Positions 22,865-32,000 of a DNA stretch of 39,735 nt are shown here, in pieces. The notes below the pieces were generated by a model, which did no database searches, was not told the DNA's origin, and saw nothing but the letters and a program-made list of their open reading frames with translations. The DNA comes from a virus. The position numbers and the translations under genes are program-made. The stretch is from the IMG/VR virus record IMGVR_UViG_3300045141_000180, positions 1 to 39,735 of that record, one strand, 5' to 3'. Position 1 is the stretch's first letter. Every line of letters starts with the position of its first letter.

Positions 22865-23316
22865 GACGTGGTGAAGGTCCCGTCGGCTGAGTAGGTTGTG
22901 ATGCCGTTCGCGACCGCGGCGATGCGGTAGTGGTAGAGCGTCCCTGTCGTCAATCCACTCAGCGCCTTGGTCTGTGCCCCGACGCCCGAGCCCTGCGTAT
23001 TCTGCGACCCGTACGCCAGCGTGGTGCCGTAGTCGACCCAGTTCAGCGAACTGGGCGCGAGCGTGAAGTTCACCGTCGCGGTGGTCGCGGTGATGCCTGT
23101 CACCGAAATCGCCGTGATGGTCGGCGCCTGGGCAGTTGCCCCGGTTGGCGAGCCGTTGGGAAACACCGCGGTCGCCGCGGACGCATTCGCGGGCCAGCCT
23201 GCCGGCCCTGGTGGCGCCTGGCCCGTTTCGTTGCCGCGCCAGTCGACGGGCGTGTGGGTCCAGAGACCCATCGCGGCGCCGACCTGCGAGCCGATCCTGC
23301 CTCCGTCAAGTGGCAT
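22861..23316 (-). CDS. Virion protein with fibronectin-III-like domain
   Basis: A 151-residue protein with AAGGTG before ATG 23316. The C-terminal 85 residues (APTITAISVTGITATTATVNFTL to YHYRIAAVANGITTYSADGTFTTS) show the strand spacing of a fibronectin type III domain. Such surface domains on phage heads and tails bind sugars weakly. The N-terminal 65 residues are Gly/Pro-rich. It could be a decoration or display protein. Confidence 0.6.
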   Translation of the reverse strand: MPLDGGRIGSQVGAAMGLWTHTPVDWRGNETGQAPPGPAGWPANASAATAVFPNGSPTGATAQAPTITAISVTGITATTATVNFTLAPSSLNWVDYGTTLAYGSQNTQGSGVGAQTKALSGLTTGTLYHYRIAAVANGITTYSADGTFTTS

Positions 23317-23319
23317 GGC

Positions 23320-23634
23320 TTACACCTTTTGCCTTGTGGGCGGCGGAGGAGCGGGGTTGGACTTCGCAGCCGGTGGCGACGTTTCGGCCTTGGCCTTCGG
23401 TGCCGCGCGAGTCGCGTTCTGCTCGTTCCACTCGACGAAGTTCTCGATGGTCTCCTCGCCGGTGATGGTGTACCCAATCCGCAGGTACATCTCCGCGTTG
23501 GTTGCCGGCGCGATGATGGTCTCGCCGTCGGTCTTGAGAAAGTGGAAGTAGAGCGTGCTCGGCGGAGTGACCGCCGGGCCGTTCTCGTGAATCAGGTTCG
23601 CCTGCGCGACAAAATCAACGGGTGTTTCGCTCAT
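23320..23634 (-). CDS. Small virion-region protein with Pro/Ala tail
   Basis: A 104-residue protein. The first 75 residues are mixed alpha/beta (TLYFHFLKTDGETIIAP, MYLRIGYTITGEETIENFVEW), and the last 30 are an Ala/Pro/Lys tail. It overlaps the upstream gene by four bases. No family was recognised. Confidence 0.5.
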   Translation of the reverse strand: MSETPVDFVAQANLIHENGPAVTPPSTLYFHFLKTDGETIIAPATNAEMYLRIGYTITGEETIENFVEWNEQNATRAAPKAKAETSPPAAKSNPAPPPPTRQKV

Positions 23635-24236
23635 GTTCGACTCCTCCGTCTGGACTCGTCGATCGGATCTTTGCCAGTGCCCTCGATGGTGGTCGCCTTC
23701 GCACCTTCAGCACCGAGCTTTCTCTGCAAGTTTTCCAGAGACTCGTCCGTCTCTATACCGCGAAGTAGTGACGGCTCCGGTTCGTCGCGGTACTTCACGT
23801 CGACCACTCGGACCACGCCGCCATGCGAGCGGATGTCCTTGATGGTCGCCTCGAGTTGCTCGGTCGTTTGCGTGTCGATGGTCTCGGTATCGATCAACGT
23901 GCCCAGGGTCGGGTCCTTGGTATCCGCCTTGCGAATCGCGTTGATCAGCTTGGCTCGCTTGCGCTGCTCGGCGATGACCTCAGGTCGGACCAGCTTCTCC
24001 CACTCTTCCACTTCCGACATCGTTTCGCCGCGAGCCGCCACGTCAGTCAGCAGGTGAAAACCGAGGTCGGAGTAGAGGGCTCGGTTCTGCGGGTCCGACT
24101 GGAGCTGGACGATGTCCCCGTTTGGGGTTGCGAACCATCTCAAAGGATAGTTGTAATTCTGGCCACGCTTGAGCGGGATGTCAGTCCGCCCAAGCGTCTT
24201 TTCGACCATGCGGTCGATGAACGTTTCAGTTGCCAT
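23631..24236 (-). CDS. Hypothetical head-region protein
   Basis: A 201-residue protein following the capsid gene by 19 bases. The N-terminus contains LKRGQNYNYPLRWFATPNGDIVQLQSD, the middle is a charged helix (EVEEWEKLVRPEVIAEQRKRAKLINAIRKA), and the C-terminus is basic. Position suggests a head-completion or decoration protein. No Shine-Dalgarno site is evident, so it may depend on read-through from the capsid gene. Confidence 0.45.
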   Translation of the reverse strand: MATETFIDRMVEKTLGRTDIPLKRGQNYNYPLRWFATPNGDIVQLQSDPQNRALYSDLGFHLLTDVAARGETMSEVEEWEKLVRPEVIAEQRKRAKLINAIRKADTKDPTLGTLIDTETIDTQTTEQLEATIKDIRSHGGVVRVVDVKYRDEPEPSLLRGIETDESLENLQRKLGAEGAKATTIEGTGKDPIDESRRRSRT

Positions 24237-24255
24237 ATTCGAGTGTAGACGCGGC

Positions 24256-25110
24256 TTACGCCGCGCCTTTGGCCCAGACGCCGAACGTCGGACGCATCAT
24301 CTGGTGGCCGTAGATTTCTTCCACTGCCAACTTCCAGGTGAAGACGTCGATGTCGTAGAAGATGTGCGACTTGGGGCTCCGCTGGAGAATGAGCGCCAGC
24401 GCTTCCCGATGGAAGATGAAGCAGTTCGCCTGACCGCCGGCTGGCTTGACCAGGTTGGTGGTGATCCCCAGGTTCAGCCCGTACATGTCGCCGAGCATGC
24501 CACTCTTGGCTGGCATGGAGGTGTTGCCGATGTACAAGGCGTTCGACCAACGGTCGAGTGCCAGTTTGGCGACCTTCTCAGCCGGGCTCATGATGAAGAA
24601 CCGTTCGGTCTGCGGCGCGTCGGCGTTGTCGAGGAGCTGCACCGCGGACAGCACGTTGGCGTCTGAGAGCGGAGTGCCGAGCGTGCCTACGGTCTGGGTG
24701 AAGCCAGCGACGTCGACCGCGAGCGCCGAGTCGATGTCTTTCGCCAGCGCGTAGCCGAGCTTCTGCTGGTACTCGTTCTGGACGTCGACGATCGCCTGCA
24801 CCTTGACGATGTCCTCGATGCCGAGTGCGGCGTATGACCAGATGTTGAGCGTGATCGTGGTCGCGGTCTCGGCGACGGTTTCGTAGACGATCGCGGTGTT
24901 CTCGGCCTTGGCTCGAGCAGCAAGGTTGCCGATGCTGGCCACCTTGACCGTCTTGCCTACGCTGGCGTCGTTCTCGAACCCGCGGTTGACGCTCTTGGCG
25001 AGCAGCAGATTGGACTCCGTCGCGCGAAGGACCTGCTTACTCCAGATGTCAGGGGAGAAAATACCATCGGAAATTGTCTTATCAACAAATTCGAGTGCGC
25101 CCGTGGCCAC
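24256..25110 (-). CDS. Major capsid protein
   Basis: A 284-residue protein with an AGGGGG site before GTG 25110. Layout and position fit an HK97-fold coat protein of the P22-like group: an N-terminal arm (FVDKTISDGIFSPDIWSKQVLRATE), a spine region with VKVASIGNLAARAK, a long central helix region (VDVQNEYQQKLGYALAKDIDSAL), a PQTERFFIMSPAEKVAKL segment, and a C-terminal P-domain strand set (SHIFYDIDVFTWKLAVEEIYGH). It directly follows the scaffold gene. It forms the icosahedral shell. Confidence 0.82.
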   Translation of the reverse strand: MATGALEFVDKTISDGIFSPDIWSKQVLRATESNLLLAKSVNRGFENDASVGKTVKVASIGNLAARAKAENTAIVYETVAETATTITLNIWSYAALGIEDIVKVQAIVDVQNEYQQKLGYALAKDIDSALAVDVAGFTQTVGTLGTPLSDANVLSAVQLLDNADAPQTERFFIMSPAEKVAKLALDRWSNALYIGNTSMPAKSGMLGDMYGLNLGITTNLVKPAGGQANCFIFHREALALILQRSPKSHIFYDIDVFTWKLAVEEIYGHQMMRPTFGVWAKGAA

Positions 25111-25132
25111 TTCGGATACCCCCTACTATTGT

Positions 25133-25153
25133 CACTAGCGCTAGTTGCTAGTG
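25133..25153. other. Hairpin between scaffold and capsid genes
   Basis: CACTAGC (25133-25139) and GCTAGTG (25147-25153) form a 7-bp stem with a 7-base loop around the scaffold stop codon. Placed just before the capsid Shine-Dalgarno site, it may be an RNA-processing or expression-balancing element. Confidence 0.4.
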
Positions 25154-26038
25154 CTGTCGAACGGGTATCCCTCGGGTGGACCGATGGCGTACCCCTGGCT
25201 TTGGCCTACCGTTCTCGTCGAACAGCGCCTCGTACTCTTTGAGCGACATAGCGGCGATCTGTTCGTCTGTCACTTCGCGGACGCGACCGGGGGTACCTGA
25301 GTCGCGCTCGGGGACAGGCTCGTCACCGTTGATCTCGTTCATCATCGACTTCCTCAGTGCGGACTCGCGCTTCTTGAGTTCGAGCTCGACCGTGGTATCG
25401 ACGACTGACGAAAGGTATTCTGCCACTCCTTCGGCGTGGCTCTTGCCGGCGCCGAATGTTTTGCCCGAGACCTCCCGCTGAACGGCTGGGTCTCGGCTTT
25501 GCTGGAACAGCGTCACGCCGTCCATAAAGGGAACTGCGGCCTGGGCTGCTTGCTGCGACGCGAGTTGCTGTTGCAGCTCACGCTGAGTCATCTCGCCCAG
25601 GGTGTAGAGATCGTTGTTGGCGGCCGCATCCAGCTTGGCCTTTTCCTGAGCATCGCGCTCCTGCTTGGCCTGCAACGCCTTGACACGGCGCTCGGCGACA
25701 TTGCCGACCAGCCCGGAGAAGACATCGTCCTTCTCGAGTTCGTCATACGGAACGTTCTTCAGGATTGACCGCAGCGCTTCGGTTGGGTCCTTGGCATCGC
25801 GGACCTGAGAGAACCAATCGGGTGTTGCAGGTGCTTCGGGAGACGAGGGCTCGGCGGCGTCAGAGTCCGCAATAGCCTCTGACGTCACCTCGCCTACGGC
25901 CTGGTCCGTTGGAGGGACGGAGGTTGCCGTATCTGTACCGCGGCTACGTGGTGGACGCGACCGCGGCGCTTCTGGCTGCTCAGCCGGCTCGTCGTCGACG
26001 AGATCAGGATGGACGGACTTCTCCCAGTCGCCAGGCAT
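25148..26038 (-). CDS. Scaffolding protein
   Basis: A 296-residue protein directly upstream of the capsid gene. It is acidic and disordered at the N-terminus (Pro/Glu/Ser-rich, 1-75), has a long coiled-coil in the middle (AERRVKALQAKQERDAQEKAKLDAA, then Gln/Ala-rich helices), and a basic C-terminus (GVRHRSTRGIPVRQH). This is the usual design of phage scaffolds, which bind the capsid through a basic C-terminal helix and are removed on maturation. ATG 26038 follows the upstream stop without a gap. Confidence 0.7.
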   Translation of the reverse strand: MPGDWEKSVHPDLVDDEPAEQPEAPRSRPPRSRGTDTATSVPPTDQAVGEVTSEAIADSDAAEPSSPEAPATPDWFSQVRDAKDPTEALRSILKNVPYDELEKDDVFSGLVGNVAERRVKALQAKQERDAQEKAKLDAAANNDLYTLGEMTQRELQQQLASQQAAQAAVPFMDGVTLFQQSRDPAVQREVSGKTFGAGKSHAEGVAEYLSSVVDTTVELELKKRESALRKSMMNEINGDEPVPERDSGTPGRVREVTDEQIAAMSLKEYEALFDENGRPKPGVRHRSTRGIPVRQH

Positions 26039-26173
26039 CTACTTCTTTCCCTTCGCGCGACGCTGGACCGAGAGCGCGATCGCGACTGCTTGACGCTGGG
26101 GCCGGCCAGCCTTCATCTCGGTCCGTATGTTCTGGCTCACAGCCGCCTTGGACCCGGACTTCTTGAGCGGCAT
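26039..26173 (-). CDS. 44-residue basic protein before scaffold
   Basis: ATG 26173 overlaps the upstream stop by ATGA, and its TAG directly abuts the scaffold ATG. The sequence is strongly basic, with two elements seen in a widespread family of tiny phage proteins: an SGSKAAVSQNIRTEMKAG segment and PQRQAVAIALS. Function unknown; it may bind nucleic acid or other virion proteins. Confidence 0.65.
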   Translation of the reverse strand: MPLKKSGSKAAVSQNIRTEMKAGRPQRQAVAIALSVQRRAKGKK

Positions 26174-27354
26174 CAGCCCCTCCGGACCACCCCGACCGTC
26201 TGGGGTGCGGTGAATTGAGGGAGCGTGTTCTTGATTTGCTGCATCGCGTCGGTGGGGTCCACGCCGTACTTCTCCTGCATCGCCTGCAGGATGATGTTCT
26301 GAGTGCTCGGATTGGACCGTAGGAACGACTGCGAGTCGATCTTGTTCGGCGTCGGCGTCTGCGCCAGGAACGTGTCCGCGCTGGTCTGATTGGACTGAGG
26401 CGACCTGATGTCGTCGATCATCTGGGACAAATATCCGAGCCCGCCCTGACTGTTGCCGCCGGCGGTGCCGACACCCGCGACCGTCCCCGGAGCCTGGAAT
26501 CCTGGGACCGGATTGCCAGCAAACATCTGCGCTGCCTGGCCGTAGAGTTGCTGCTGTCGGAACGGGTTGGCCTGCGCGGTTTGTGCAGCGTTGATCACGC
26601 CCATCTGCTGGCTGTACGCCTGCTGCTGCGCTGCGAGCGTGGGCGCGCCGTTGTACGTGCCTGTCAGCCCGGCCGCGGTCACGCCCTGACCAAACTGCTG
26701 TGCCTGCGCGGCTTGCGTCTGCTGGCCGTTGTAGACGCCCGTCAAGCCTGCCGCGGTCATCGCGTTCTGCAGTTGCTGCGATGCGATGTCGGCTTGCTGT
26801 TTCAGTGACGCCAGGGTCGCTTGACCTTGATAGGTGCCCGTCAGCGAGGCATCGTTCTGCGCGCCCAGCAACTTCTGCGCGGCGATGTCCGCTTGCTGCT
26901 TGAGTGCAGCCAGCGTCGGCGCGCCTTGGTAGGTCCCGGTAACACCCGCCTGGCTGATCAGGTAGCCCTGATTGAACTGACGGACCGCTTCGGTGAATTT
27001 CGCCTGGTCGAGCCCGTAGGTCTGGTTGAACTCGCGGACCGTCTCGTCGAATGCCTGCTTGTTGCCCGACGCGATGGCAGCGAGCAGCTTGTCGATCTGC
27101 CCGCCGAGATCACCGCCAGCATTGGCTGCCGGTGCTGGCGTTGGAGTGGGAGTTCCGCCGCTGCTGCTGCTCGTGCTGCTGCTCGTGCTGCTGCTGGTGC
27201 TCTTTGGTGTGACGCTCTGGCCGGTCGCTACTGCGTAGTCGTGAACCACCGCGGCCGGGTCAGTATTGCCAGTCCACCCAGGCGTGTTCTGCAACTGCTG
27301 CGTCATCGACGCTACGGTCTGCTGACCGTTCTTGGTGTCGTAGGTGTCAGCCAT
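26173..27354 (-). CDS. Repeat-containing internal virion protein candidate
   Basis: A 393-residue protein, coupled on both sides by ATGA. A Ser/Thr linker (52-66, from near-perfect codon repeats) is followed by helical segments, then about four copies of an LTGTY-x-G-x-x-T-LAA unit at roughly 138-170, 171-203, 204-229 and 230-255. Each is followed by a Gln/Ala-rich helix. Gln- and Ala-rich helical proteins in this place resemble ejection proteins of short-tailed phages, which are injected with DNA. Function is inferred. Confidence 0.5.
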   Translation of the reverse strand: MADTYDTKNGQQTVASMTQQLQNTPGWTGNTDPAAVVHDYAVATGQSVTPKSTSSSTSSSTSSSSGGTPTPTPAPAANAGGDLGGQIDKLLAAIASGNKQAFDETVREFNQTYGLDQAKFTEAVRQFNQGYLISQAGVTGTYQGAPTLAALKQQADIAAQKLLGAQNDASLTGTYQGQATLASLKQQADIASQQLQNAMTAAGLTGVYNGQQTQAAQAQQFGQGVTAAGLTGTYNGAPTLAAQQQAYSQQMGVINAAQTAQANPFRQQQLYGQAAQMFAGNPVPGFQAPGTVAGVGTAGGNSQGGLGYLSQMIDDIRSPQSNQTSADTFLAQTPTPNKIDSQSFLRSNPSTQNIILQAMQEKYGVDPTDAMQQIKNTLPQFTAPQTVGVVRRG

Positions 27355-29090
27355 CAGGTGTGGATCACAATCGTCGGTCCAGTCTGCGGTGCGGCGAACC
27401 CTGCACCGACCGCGCCCACTCCGCTCGAGGCGTACGGGTTGGAGCCTACGGTCACTGGAGCAGGGAACCCGTTCGGAGCGTTACCCCAGGGATTGCCGGC
27501 TCCACTCCCGTACCCGGCGGTCACCGCGCCGGCACCGGTCGAGGCATACGCGAGGTTCGGTGCCGCTGTCTGCGGTGCTGTAACGCCGTTGTTCTGCTGG
27601 CTCTGATTCGCTGCTGCCGTTGCCGCGACTGCGGGATGCGGTTGACCGGTGACCTGGTGGTACTTATCCAGCATGGTCGTCAGCGCGCCCACGGCGGTCT
27701 GCATCGCCGGGTCTGCCATGTTCGACTTCGGGTCGGCCATCTGCACCAGCCGCGCGGCAGAGTCGAGCGTGTCCTGTCCGCCCATCAGTTGCGACGTCCA
27801 GCCGCTGATACCGTTCACGATTCCGGCACCGAGCCCCGCCGGCGCGGACATCAGCCCGCCGCCGAAGTTGCCTGAACGCTGGCCCTGACCCGCGATCCCA
27901 AGAATCTGGCCGAGCATGCCTTGCGCTGTGCTCGCGCGCTGCTGGAGCATCCCCGCTCCGGTCTGCGCGTTGCCGCGAACGTTCGAGAGGATGTCGCCAG
28001 CAGCGGAGATTTGATTCTGCTGCTGCGCGGTGTCCGCGTTCTGCTGCGCCGCCTCGGCGCTTATGCGCTGGGTCTGCGCGTTCATGGTGTTGATCGCGCC
28101 GGTGATCAGGTCCTGGGCGTCCTTCTCGGACATCGACCCCTGTGCGACCTTGAGACCCAACTGCTGGGCGAGCTGCGACGTCGCTTCGCTTGCCGTGATC
28201 CGGTTCCCGTTTGGCTGTGACTCCAGCTTCCCCGTCGCTGGATTCATGGTCATGATGAGCGGCGCGACGGTGTCCGCGGTGAGCACCGTCGGCTCGGCAG
28301 CCTTCGCCGCGGTCGCCAGGTTCGCCGCGGTCTGAGCCTGGTTCAGACCGATCTCAGAAGGGGTCGTGGCCTCAACTTTGGTGGCGGTCGCTTCCTGGAC
28401 CCTGCGCTGCGCATCCGTGAGCGCGATCTCGCCCGGTGCTTTCCGTTCGTTGATCGCGGCGTCGGCCGCTACCTTGACGGCGTTCGCGTCCTGAGCCGCG
28501 GCCTGAGCACTAGCCAGCGCTGTGTTGGCCTCGGTTTGCTGCTGCAGCAGTCCCTTGTTGGTCGGATCTTTAGCAAGTTCGTTCTCGATCCGAGTCTTCT
28601 CGGCGTTAGCTTTAGCGAGTTCAGCCGCTGCCCGCGACTGTTCAGCGTCCGCCTTGCTCTTGTCGTTGATGAGATCCTGCGACGCCTGGGGAGAGCCCTT
28701 CTGAACATCGGTGATCGGCCCGCCGGACGACCAAGACAGATCTTTCAGATTGCCGCTGAACAGATTCGGGTTTGGCTTCCTTCCCGTAGCACTCTTGGGG
28801 TCTGGGTCGGGGACGGTGTCGTTGACGCCGGTCTGTGGCACGACCAGCCCACCCTTGATCGGGTCGGCTTTCAGCGGCAAGGCGCGCTGGTGCTCGCCGT
28901 CAGTGACAACGATGTAGTACCGACCGGTGCCGCGGTTGACCGTGGTCGCCGGGGTCCCGGTCGCCGAGTCCGCGGGGACGCTGACTGGAGCGGTTTCCTC
29001 AATAGGGACGGGATTCCCAAAGGGCTTCCAGGTCGTCCCGTCTGTCTGGCCCGCGTTCAGTTGGTCGATGAGCTGCTGAACAGTTGCCAT
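27354..29090 (-). CDS. Ala/Gln-rich coiled-coil virion protein candidate
   Basis: A 578-residue protein with ATGA overlaps on both sides. Residues 1-120 form a small globular part (GTGRYYIVVTDGEHQRALPL). About 140-400 is a long helical region very rich in Ala, Gln, Asn and Lys (AEQSRAAAELAKANAEKTR and similar). The C-terminal 170 residues are Gly/Ala/Asn-rich and disordered. Sited between the SLT-containing protein and the repeat protein, it fits an ejectosome component. No enzyme motif was seen. Confidence 0.5.
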   Translation of the reverse strand: MATVQQLIDQLNAGQTDGTTWKPFGNPVPIEETAPVSVPADSATGTPATTVNRGTGRYYIVVTDGEHQRALPLKADPIKGGLVVPQTGVNDTVPDPDPKSATGRKPNPNLFSGNLKDLSWSSGGPITDVQKGSPQASQDLINDKSKADAEQSRAAAELAKANAEKTRIENELAKDPTNKGLLQQQTEANTALASAQAAAQDANAVKVAADAAINERKAPGEIALTDAQRRVQEATATKVEATTPSEIGLNQAQTAANLATAAKAAEPTVLTADTVAPLIMTMNPATGKLESQPNGNRITASEATSQLAQQLGLKVAQGSMSEKDAQDLITGAINTMNAQTQRISAEAAQQNADTAQQQNQISAAGDILSNVRGNAQTGAGMLQQRASTAQGMLGQILGIAGQGQRSGNFGGGLMSAPAGLGAGIVNGISGWTSQLMGGQDTLDSAARLVQMADPKSNMADPAMQTAVGALTTMLDKYHQVTGQPHPAVAATAAANQSQQNNGVTAPQTAAPNLAYASTGAGAVTAGYGSGAGNPWGNAPNGFPAPVTVGSNPYASSGVGAVGAGFAAPQTGPTIVIHT

Positions 29091-32000
29091 CAGCGAGACC
29101 CTGCCAATGCGCGTTGGGTGTTTACCAGGTCGCCGCTGGTCGGATTGAAGAACGAGAACTCATCGGGCGCCGCGGCCTGCTGATTCAACTGGCCGGCGGT
29201 CCGTTGGCCACCAATCACGCGCGAGCGCAGCTCAGCCGTGCCGAGCACCTTCGTCACCGCGGCCACGCGGCCCGCGTCGACACTGTTGATCATCGCCTTC
29301 AGCATGAGCGCCTTTCTGGGGTCCGGCGCGTTCTGGTATTCGGGCGCGTTCATTCGCTGAGCGATCTTGTCCAGCGCCGCGCCGGTGATCTCCGTCACCG
29401 CTCGCTGTTCGTCTGGGCTCAACGTAACTTTTGCTCCCCCGATCGTGACATCCTGAGGATACGCCTTGGGTGCAACTACATCCGTGAAGCCTGCTTTGTG
29501 GAGCCGGTCCGCTTCGATGGTGAGCGGCGACGCCACGTCCTGCTGCCCACCGACCAGCGTGCCGATACCCGAACGCGCTTTGTTCAGCACCTCGCCCGTG
29601 GTGGGATCGATTTTTGCTGGAAGTTGCTGCGCGAGTCCTGGCCAGTTTGCCATCGTCCCTTCCCACAAGGACGAGACTCCCTTGCGGTTGATGTCGCGCG
29701 CGACCGGGTCGGTCGCGTTCTCCACAAAGCGCGCGGCACCGGGAACGGTGATGCGATTGATCGCGTCCTGAGCCAGGCCGAGTCCGCCCGCGGTTGCTCC
29801 GCCCTGGCTGATGTTGGATACCAGCCTGATCAGGTTCTCGCCTGGAATGCCCTGCTGGAACGGCTTCAGCGAGGCGTTGAACGCAGCAGCGAACCGGGGC
29901 CCGTAGTAGTTGGTCAGCTTTTCGGCGTCCGATGTGCCTGGAGTGCTCGCCGGTACGTCATGCCCGCCCTTCTCGTAGCCATCGGCCCATGACGCCATTA
30001 TCTGCATCGGCAGCGCGTACGCACCCCACTCGTTCATGCTCACCCAGTTGCCATTGAGCCGCACCGAGTTCGGATGCTCGGGGTCATCTGGACCGGTGAT
30101 GTTGCCATCGGCGACGTTCTTCGCAATCGCGAGCTGCACCATGCTCTCCAACCCGGTTTCGCCGACCGCTCGCTGGGCCTCGCCCATATTGCCTGCACGA
30201 AGCGCCCGTATTGCGCGGACCGCACCGGTCGCCTGAGCGGCGACGGGCAACCGATTGAGTCCGATCTGGAGCATCTGCACCGGTACGCCGCTGAACGGGA
30301 TAGCGAAATCCATCAGCGCGCCCCCGGCCTGGTCGCGGAGCCGCGGACTGGCGAGCAACCCTTCTTTGGCGTTGGAGTAGGTTCGGAAGATGTTGTCGAG
30401 CACGCCCGTCCCCTGCTCCGTGCTGGCAACACGGCCGAAGACGCTCTGCGCACCGGCGCGAGTCCCTTCGCGGTACAAGTCGGTCGCATGCCTTGCTAGA
30501 TAGGTCTCGGCCTGGGGGTCGCTCGCCGACATGCCAGCTTCGCGCAACAGCCTGCTCGCCTCCGCGGCCATGCCCTGGTACTCGCCCAGCGTGCGGGTGA
30601 ATGCGTCCGAAGCGGACAGCGCGCGGAACACCGACGACTTCACCGCACCACCAACGCCGGGACCGCCGATGGTGCCTCCTGGACGTTCCAGCGTGGCGAG
30701 TTGTCTGCCGCGCAGCGCTGAGACCGCGGCGCCGACAGCCTCTGGAAGCGCGCGACCCACTGAACTGACACCAGCCACCGCGTCGGCCCCACGACCGCCC
30801 AGCGTGAGCGCCACGGGCTGACGAGCGAGCTCGATGGTGTTGCCGATGACGTTGGCGATGTGCGTCGCCGGGTTGGACAGCATGGACTGCTTGGTGAGGT
30901 CGACCGCCTGAGCGATTGGCCCTCGAGTTGCGGGTAGCGACGGCCTGGTTGGAGCAAAGCGCGTCTCGCGCAGGCTCTGAAGATTCTCGAACACCTGCCG
31001 CTCGAGCGGACCAGCGCCGGCGAATCCTGCCGCGGTATTGGTTGCGAGCAGACCAGCCCCCGCGCCTGCTGCGGTGCGCGCAATCCGTTCCTGTGGGCTG
31101 GCGTCTTCAGGAGTGGTCGCGTAGCCGGCTGCACCACCCGCGACCGTGCCACCGAGCCGTGCCGCGAGCAGCGGGTCCACCGCGCCACCCTGACGACCGC
31201 TGATGGCGTTGCGGATCTTGTCCAGCGACTCGGGGAACACCACCGTCGCCTGATGCTGGATCGGACTCCCCTCGGCATCAGTCATCGGAATGCGGTTGCC
31301 ACCCTCGTAGGTGATCCCGTCGAACCCAGCCTGCTGCAACACTCGATTCATGGCGCGCTTGTCATCATGGAGAAACGCAGAACCTAACCAGTCGTACAGG
31401 TCGGCTCCCGTTTCAAATCCTGCCCCGGCGTGCGGTCCTGCCGTGGAAGCCATTTCCACGAACTGCTGTCCATTGGAACCACCCAGAGCAGACCCGATTC
31501 TTTGGATCTGCTCGTCAGTTACCGGACCTTCCATATCGAGCAACTTCAGGTTCTGCGGCAGGTCCACCGCGCGGACGTTGGCGCCGGCTGTAGCGGGATA
31601 CGTCTGGAGTCGGGCTATGTCAGCCTCGACGACGGGTAACTCCTTCTGCGCATACGCAACCTGAGCCGTGTCTCCCGACATCGCATGTGTCCCATCGAGC
31701 ACCGAGCGGAGTTCGTCAGCCGTCTCCTGCAATTCCGTAAGCCGCATCAGTTGTGGGCTCCGTGATTGCGCGTAGCCGGGCTCGCCAATTCTTCCGGTAT
31801 CCGCGGCTACGGTCCCACCAGCCACACGCGCATCGCTGGTGACGTAGTAGCCCGGTCCGAATAACCCGTTCGGATCGAAGTTGCTCGGTCGGTCGAACGA
31901 CGCGCCGGTGCCGTGGTACATCCGCGTACTCGCAGGCTCCGCTGGAGCAGCAGTCGGCGGAGTGACTGCGCCAGGCTCAGCCGGCAACGGCTCGCGACCG

